From NCBI GenBank assembly GCA_034231615.1, contig CM067299.1, positions 18,256,498 through 18,320,497 of the forward strand: a stretch of 64,000 nt of DNA, given 5' to 3'. Positions 58,340 to 64,000 of this stretch are shown here, piece by piece. Source of the DNA: Meghimatium bilineatum (lineage: Eukaryota; Mollusca; Gastropoda; Stylommatophora; Philomycidae). Position 1 is the stretch's first letter; each line of letters opens with the position of its first letter. The notes beneath the pieces are model-generated. The model was not told the DNA's origin. It was given only the letters and a program-made list of their open reading frames with translations, and ran no database searches. The position numbers were made by a program, and so were the translations under genes.

Positions 58340-59480
58340 GATGGAGAGAGTAGCTGACAGTAATATTCACTAATCATTGTTCATAAATTATATATCAAGT
58401 GACATATTCTATCCAGAACGTTGTCTTCGTCAAGGATACTCGGAACGCCTCTCTTCCCCGACAAGCAGGCCAGCATTGTTCAGAGACGTGTTAATACATT
58501 CCTCGATGCCACTGGTCCATCATATTCTTGGTCTTCCTCTTCTTCTCTACCAGGCGCTATGTCCTCCAGAATCAGCCTTTCTATACCTCATTAAGTCTCT
58601 TTAAGTGTTCAAAATAATGTAGCTTCCTTCTTATTATGGTATTTAGAAGCCAAGCTCCAATTAGTTTCAATAATTTCAATGTTTTTCTTTTTCTCTGTCT
58701 ATGCTATTTATAGGATCTTTCTGTAGCACTTTATTTCAAATGAATTTATTCTTCTGGATATTGTCTTGTTTAAAATCCAAGACTAGCATCCATGTGTTGC
58801 CACTGGGAAAACAAGTGAACTTAACATTGTTATGTTTGAGTCTTTATTACTACTTTGCCATAGCTTTCGCATTTGTGTTAATTTGAGTGTTGCAATTGTT
58901 TGAGTCTTTTATTTAATCTCAACCGAACAATCTCCAGAACTGTTTATATTTGTTTCCATATATTCGAATTTGTTTACACATTCTTGTTGTATATTGTCTA
59001 TTTTGATTATTTGTTTGATCTTTGTTTTGTTTGTTTGTCATAATTTATGATTTATGTGTTTTTAGATATAGATTTTGGAATTCGCTGTATTTGTTGTTGT
59101 GATTAGCTGTTTTAGTCCCTCCAGGGTGTGTAGTAAGGAGAACTGTGTTATCTGCATACCTTATTTCTTGAATCTTGTACCCACCAATATTTAATGGATG
59201 AAACTAATTTTCATCTAGTTCTTCTCTTATATTTTTAATTATAATCTCTGCATAGATGTTAAAAAGATAAGGGGATAGAGTGCAACCCCTGTCTCACTCC
59301 ACTTTGAACAGCGAACTATTCAGATTTTTCTCCCTCCACTCTTACTGCTGCTTGTTGTTCGTGATATAGTGTTTCTATAAGATGTATTAGATGTTTGGGG
59401 AAGCCCATGTCTCCCATAATGGACCAAATTTGGAGATGTTTAACACAATAGAACGCTTTGGTGTAGTCTATGAAACATAT
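58340..59480 (-). pseudogene. Non-LTR retrotransposon (RTE-like), RT palm to C-terminus, degraded
   Basis: On the minus strand the right part reads SETGVALYPLIFLTSMQ-like, from a GxRQGCxLSPxLFN ancestor, then IRYADNTVLLTTHPGG (YADN in place of YADD). About 600 bp further left come RRKLHYFEHLKRLNE, LILEDIAPG and basic R/E runs of the C-terminus. The order is correct for one element with many frameshifts. It separates two exons of gene 2. Confidence 0.75.
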
Positions 59481-60070
59481 ATGTAGGTCTAAAGTTATCC
59501 ATAAATTACGTCAATAATTTTTGCTAAATTTTACCCCCTTTCCCCGTTTTTCTCAACAACTAGAGAATTCAGGGACTCCCTTGCTTAATTATGTTCCTAA
59601 GTCCCCAAAAATCCCCCCTTTCCTCCCAAAAATGAAAAATGTTTTTTTTAGCTAAACAATGACAAGAAAAAAAATGTCTTAACGTTTTTAGAAGAAAAAA
59701 AAATTCTATTTAGTCGGTGTATTTACACCAAAAAAATAGTACTACTGAAATCAACTTTTTTTCAACTCCTTTTATAAAAAATCAAACTTTCTCCTTTCCC
59801 CCTAAACTGTTGAAATAATTTACGGACAACTCCAGCCAAGCGAAATATTCTACTGATCAGCTCATTTAAATACAAAATAATGGGTTTCACAAACGAAGTA
59901 ACCCATGTTAAAATCAAAGAGTTTGTGCTTAAAAAGTTACAACTTTGAACTATTATGGGAGCGAGCTATTACAAGATGTTGGGTGATTCGGGCAAAGCGA
60001 TTTCACAAGCTAACATATATGACGCTCACAAGAAATTAACAAACTTACAAAACTTTGTTTATGTGTAATA
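59481..60070. other. Gene 2 intron, low-complexity A/T and C runs
   Basis: The stretch 59510-59840 contains cccccttt/aaaaa runs resembling a decayed MITE interior (ataatttacggacaactcc). No terminus was identified. Confidence 0.3.
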
Positions 60071-60074
60071 CTAC

Positions 60075-60190
60075 CTGCTTTGACATTCGGATGCAAAATC
60101 TGAAAATTCACACAAGCAGCAGACACTAAAAATGAATCACTTTTGGAAACAAGTGCATTCGAAGAATATTGAACATATAATGAACAGATA
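60075..60190 (-). CDS. Gene 2 exon (unrecognised helical protein)
   Basis: This 116-bp exon has a strong acceptor (aattgtctttttcag) and donor AAAGCAG followed by GTAGTA. The other two frames have stops. It encodes ICSLYVQYSSNALVSKS then DSFLVSAACVNFQILHP and NVKA, and joins in phase on both sides. Alternating hydrophobic helices with small residues recall ARM/HEAT-type helical repeats, but I cannot name a family. Confidence 0.65.
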
Positions 60191-60793
60191 CTGAAAAAGA
60201 CAATTCCATACGGGTTGAAACAAACCAATAATTTGTGTTACGTTTTATAAGACGCTAGAATTGAATCGGTCATGTACTTAGGATGGATCTACTTCTTTTC
60301 GTTCGCCGCTTAGAATGGATGAAAGACTTATTAATCAAACCTTCATGTGGGAGGCATAGGGAAAAATAGAAGTAGGTCGACGAAACAAAACAAAAAAACT
60401 ACGCAGAACAATCAACAGTAAAAACACTATATTGTGCATAAGTAATACACACGAGATACAATAACCTGCACCGAGGTACTCAATAAGAAATGGCTATTTC
60501 CCCTATATGACATCTGTGGCCCAAAAGGCACTAAACCAAATACTGAGAACAAGAACGAGTTTATATCTCCGATCTGACCTAGTATTCGCAGGATGTAACA
60601 TGCCTAGCACGATTAACAAGGCATCTGCCTGGCTTACTCAGATTGGTTTAGCATATAGATAAGAAGGGCTTAACAATCGGATAATGAAGACTAAAGATGC
60701 TAAATAAATAACTATAGCCAACAGGTAAGTAATGAGCTATGGAACAGACGACCGACAATGGGATCACCTGCAGTAATTATCCATGGTATACAA

Positions 60794-60880
60794 CAGTGGC
60801 TCTCAATTGTTTTCGTTAGTTTTTCACTTTTCTTTTAAAATGTCTCCCCCCGTAGTACCCATGGAACCCTTAAAAAGCGT
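60794..60880. mobile_element. hAT-like terminus (solo remnant)
   Basis: Starts cagtggctctcaattg, then a segment with taccc-atggaaccc resembling the subterminal region of common hAT MITEs. No partner terminus with matching target duplication was found. Confidence 0.35.
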
Positions 60881-61103
60881 ATCAGATGTTGTTATTATAC
60901 GTATCATTCAAATAACTACATTTCTGTGCCTCCCTACCCCCATTTGTATCTAGACCACGTTTTCAAAGTGGGCAAAAACGCACCGTGGATGGTAGTGATC
61001 GATTCAAAGGGTAGGGGCTATGAATGATCATCAGAGGGGCGAAAGAGCTTTATGGAACACTGAACACATTGAATGGAATTAATGTATTGATAGTACATAC
61101 TAC

Positions 61104-61159
61104 CTATTCTGTACACAAAGACAGGATTCTGTTGATATTAATTGCACTAAATCTGAAAC
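61104..61159 (-). CDS. Gene 2 exon (unrecognised protein)
   Basis: This 56-bp exon enters on a codon boundary after acceptor tagttgagctag and leaves after two bases before GTAGTA. It encodes VSDLVQLISTESCLCVQN. Using the nearby AG acceptors instead breaks phase or introduces a stop, which is why this AG was chosen even though its pyrimidine tract is interrupted. The composition suggests an amphipathic helix. Confidence 0.5.
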
Positions 61160-61276
61160 CTAGCTCAACTAAAATGATTGAAACCATTGACAAGTTTCTA
61201 TTGAAAACAAGAAGATGTTTATTTGTATTAAACTGAAAATAATCGAAAACTTTTCAACAACAGATTTTTGACTTAC

Positions 61277-61323
61277 AGGAGAAGTGAATCCTGGTAATTC
61301 ATTGTGTAAATTCAACAAGCTGT
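61277..61323 (-). CDS. Gene 2 exon (unrecognised protein)
   Basis: This 47-bp exon has a pyrimidine-rich acceptor (ctttctcccgttag) and donor TCTCCT followed by GTAAGT. Only one frame is open, encoding SLLNLHNELPGFTSP after a split codon and ending at a codon boundary. It joins in phase with the exon at 61159. No domain is recognisable in so short a piece. Earlier exons were not identified; the sequence to the right is non-LTR retrotransposon debris. Confidence 0.55.
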
Positions 61324-61339
61324 CTAACGGGAGAAAGTG

Positions 61340-61410
61340 CGGGAGGGTTGTTATATAAAACATATACGAAAAGGTGGGTGCCGTGGTAAGAAATTGTTTC
61401 AGAAACACTG
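61340..61410. mobile_element. hAT-like terminus (solo remnant)
   Basis: The stretch ends in gtttcagaaacactg, the reverse of a cagtgtttct-type hAT terminus, preceded by a gtgccgtggtaag subterminal segment. A possible opposite-type end (cagtggctctcaattg) occurs at 60794, but the flanking bases do not form a target duplication. Confidence 0.35.
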
Positions 61411-61939
61411 CTCTAGACGCACCCATGACCCTCCCTCCCCCCTTCCCAATTTCCGACTATTTCTTCTTGGCCCCAGAAAGCCTCATAGACCACATTGAAA
61501 ATCACTAGTTTAAAATAGTGTTTCTTAAATTTGTTTGGGGGGGGGGGGGGGGGGGTTGTCGCACCAAACGGGATGTTTGGAAAGGGCAGAACGTTCAAGA
61601 ATTCCCTAATTATATATCGGTGTACACTTTTGCCGACAGAAGGGGTGAGATGACGTTGAGACATTTTGAAAATATGTTATCAACTTTATTCGAGAGATGT
61701 TAATAGTGTCTAAAATATATAATCATCTATGCATTCTGTGTAGCACATTTCAACTGACGTTGATTTCTTAGGCTCCACGAACACATCCAGTACCATGACC
61801 AATACAACGTGATAGCCGATCTTTATGTCGACCATTAGATAATTATAAATTAATGTGAGTGAGTCGAATTGCAAGACTAACTAAGTAACCTCTCTGTTAC
61901 ACAAAAACCGTTTATTATGTTAAAAATTAATTATTTCAG

Positions 61940-62645
61940 ACACGAATGGGAAATATGAGCGAATCAAAATCTCCTGACTGAATCGTAACCAGATGCTGAT
62001 AGAAAAATAGGATCACAGACAAGAAAAGGCATCCTACAGACTAAGCTGAATGATTATGGAGCAGTGTTGCTTCCAGTGCGGTTATACGCTGGTGAAATAT
62101 ATAGACGTTATGTGAGGAAACTTAATCACTTTCACAAATACCGAAACGGATGTGCTAGGTCACATGCGCAAAATAAAACGATAGCACAACGTACTTCACG
62201 CTCCAAGACGGAAATCACACATATTTTATTTTGGTTATTAGAGAGTGAACGGGGAAGAAGAATCACTTTCACACAACTTGTCTCAGAGAGTTATGACAAG
62301 CAGATGGCAAGATGAATGCCAGAACATCGCCTGCCAAAGATACTTTTCTATGGTGAGTTGCAGAATGGCACACGTTCTCAATGTGACCAAAAGAAGCGCT
62401 ACAGCGACTCGTTAACGACCTCACTGAAAATCTTTGAAATAAATAAAGATATATGGAAAGAACTTGGCCAAAATAGAGCTATGTGGCGCTCTACAGTCAA
62501 AAAAAGGCACATCATCCTGTGAAAGGAGAAGAAATGCAGCAGTTCAACGGCGGAGAGTAGCTAGAAAACCATTGGTATATCAAACATTGTCAACGGACAT
62601 TTGCAGCCAGAATAGTCCTTACTAGCCATCTACGAACTCATAGTC
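61940..62645 (+). pseudogene. Non-LTR retrotransposon C-terminal half, with zinc-finger-like end
   Basis: Reads LLPVRLYAGEIYRRYVRKLN, HFHKYRNGCA, then after breaks MPEHRLPKILFYGELQNGTR, KKRYSDSLTTSLKIFEI and NRAMWRSTV. Near 62600 it has RTFAARIVLTSHLRTHSQ, resembling the C-terminal H-H finger of this family. Frameshifted and inactive. Confidence 0.8.
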
Positions 62646-62765
62646 AAGGACATAACCCTAATTGAATCTCAAAAGTGGATGTAACAAAAGGTCATCATCA
62701 CGCGATTGACGAACAACTATAGGATCACAGAAATGAACAATCACTATTTAGTACTGAATATCGTG

Positions 62766-62862
62766 TCTAACAGAGTGCACCACCAAAACTAGAGACAGTG
62801 GATGTTGGAGGTCTGTTGCAGCCAACCTTCGTTGCGGAGACGGCACTTGATGATGATGATCG
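62766..62862 (+). pseudogene. RTE-like 3' terminal fragment with GAT tail
   Basis: The sequence agagtgcaccaccaaaacta, ttgcagccaaccttcgttgc and gcacttgatgatgatgatc is the same terminus as at 21822-21900 in the opposite strand. Only the last 100 bp are present. Confidence 0.78.
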
Positions 62863-63069
62863 TATCTGGATTCGCCCGAGTCCTACTTGTGTCCGAAATG
62901 CTTATAAATAAAACTTTAAAAAACTGTTATACTGTATTTTTCCTGTTGGGGACTAACGTGGAGTATTCGAGTGGCTTTATGATAAAGGCCGCATGGCCTT
63001 TTTGTTGCCACGTCATGTTCAGGGTAACTTTGTGTTTTTAATTTACACTCAGACAAAAAAAAAACCTTT

Positions 63070-63146
63070 TCTTACCGGGGATCTAACTAAGGTAACAGGT
63101 AACCTAACGGGTGTGAGACCATCGCCCTAACCTCTTGACCATTCAC
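63070..63146 (-). mobile_element. tRNA-like SINE head, weak
   Basis: Read in reverse it contains ggttagggcgatggtctcac and a B-box-like ttagatccccggtaag. Confidence 0.35.
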
Positions 63147-63171
63147 AACATACACACAAATAACAGCAACA

Positions 63172-63405
63172 CTATAAAATAACATGCATGTCATAGGAGA
63201 AGACTAATGGGTTTATGCGGGTGGGATTGGCTGTTCCGTTCCATAGAGTCAAAGTGATCCAGAAGTCATTCTGAAGTAGGATGTGACAGATCGAAAGACG
63301 CAAGATATAGCAACTAAGCTGTAAACCACGGCACAACGTATTCCGTTCTCCGGACTTCCTTCTGCTAATCTCCAAAAGCTTGAAAACGAACGCAGAAGAA
63401 CTCTC
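63172..63405 (+). mobile_element. SINE family B copy
   Basis: Contains attggctgttccgttccata, cattccgttctccggac in altered form, and ttgaaaacgaacgcagaaga at the tail. Confidence 0.83.
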
Positions 63406-63489
63406 TGGATTGTACTGCTTGTTGAAGAGTGGACTTGAATTCGCGAAAACTAGAGGAATTAACTAAGGATAACAAAGACATTAACATTC

Positions 63490-63606
63490 CATCGAAGTCT
63501 GATGTGTCGGATCATTGGCGCAAATAAAACTTCTATACAATACATCTCCTCTCTCTGAACTACATCCTGAAATCTATCTAAAATCACTATCAACGCTTCA
63601 GCACAA
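63490..63606 (+). mobile_element. SINE family A copy, tail decayed
   Basis: Contains gaagtctgatgtgtcggatc, attggcgcaaataaaac and gaactacatcctgaaat; the tail is truncated. Confidence 0.7.
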
Positions 63607-63711
63607 GCGGACTGGGAGAGAATACAAAATTGCGACTAAAAGAATCTAGACATGCCTACAATTAAGTAACACAGCAGACCGGCACGTTTGAGAGGGATAT
63701 TAAGAAGTTTT

Positions 63712-63968
63712 TTTTATATGAGTTCGCTCTTTAACTCCCACCAGACCTTTCTTATAGCTGGAAAATGGTTCTACTAGATTTCCCATAAAAAATGTAGCTC
63801 AGAGAACTGTTGTGTGAATATGCGTCAATGTCCCGACACATCCGATTTCGGCGTGTGTAACATACGTCCAATATTTTTGTCACTTCCCCTGAACGGTGGA
63901 CGCCTGAAACCATATCGCTAGTAGAGTAGAACTGGTTCTCGTACTTGCACGCTGGTCCCCAAGCTGAA
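63712..63968 (-). mobile_element. SINE family A copy with 5' head module
   Basis: Reversed A tail and core (gttcgctctttaactcccac, gtcccgacacatccgatttc) followed by the reversed head: accatatcgctagtagagta, gaactggttctcgtacttgc and acgctggtccccaagc. Confidence 0.8.
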
Positions 63969-64000
63969 ATTTTAACCATGGTCACATATGAGTGACCCCT

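Overview
This is a eukaryotic, AT-rich, intron- and repeat-dominated window. No bacterial-type operons, rRNA, CRISPR or intact long ORFs are visible. It holds parts of two host genes, both on the minus strand, whose small exons (about 47-180 bp) are scattered through transposon debris and tandem arrays. The repeat style (dense SINEs ending in GAA repeats, RTE/Jockey-like non-LTR debris, many 40-70 bp minisatellites, long GATA and TA runs) and the invertebrate-like divergence of gene 1 suggest a lophotrochozoan, perhaps a mollusc. That is inference; I cannot name a species.

Gene 1 (about 406-21332, minus) is a plexin domain-containing protein (PLXDC1/2, TEM7/TEM7R family). I reconstructed it from splice sites, reading phase and remembered family sequence. 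Exons lie at 21156-21332, 18244-18389, 14032-14148, 8562-8631, 4868-4994, 3490-3542, 1987-2051 and 590-686. A possible optional exon is at 20607-20663 and a likely further exon starts at 485. They cover the luminal linker with a furin-like RFRR site and the NIDO-like core (motifs [39 protein letters not shown]). The first exon (signal peptide) was not found, and the PSI and transmembrane exons must lie to the left of the window. The introns contain a 5' and 3' complete but internally deleted mariner, SINEs, non-LTR fragments and three large minisatellites.

Gene 2 (about 57878-61323, minus) is seen as four phase-compatible exons of a protein I do not recognise. Its leftmost visible exon runs into a tandem duplication.

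From 21.3 to 57.8 kb I see essentially only repeats: SINE families A and B (chimeric relatives sharing core and tail), tRNA-headed SINE families, three hAT MITEs with perfect 8-bp target duplications, non-LTR retrotransposon fragments, minisatellites of 28, 33, 40, 44, 54 and 63 bp, a roughly 164-bp TA run, a 100-N assembly gap (39530-39629) and a roughly 654-bp GATA array. One weak exon candidate lies at 52214-52293. Several minisatellites can be traced to the ends of transposable elements, which is the most unusual theme here. I found no convincing evidence of a new biological system.
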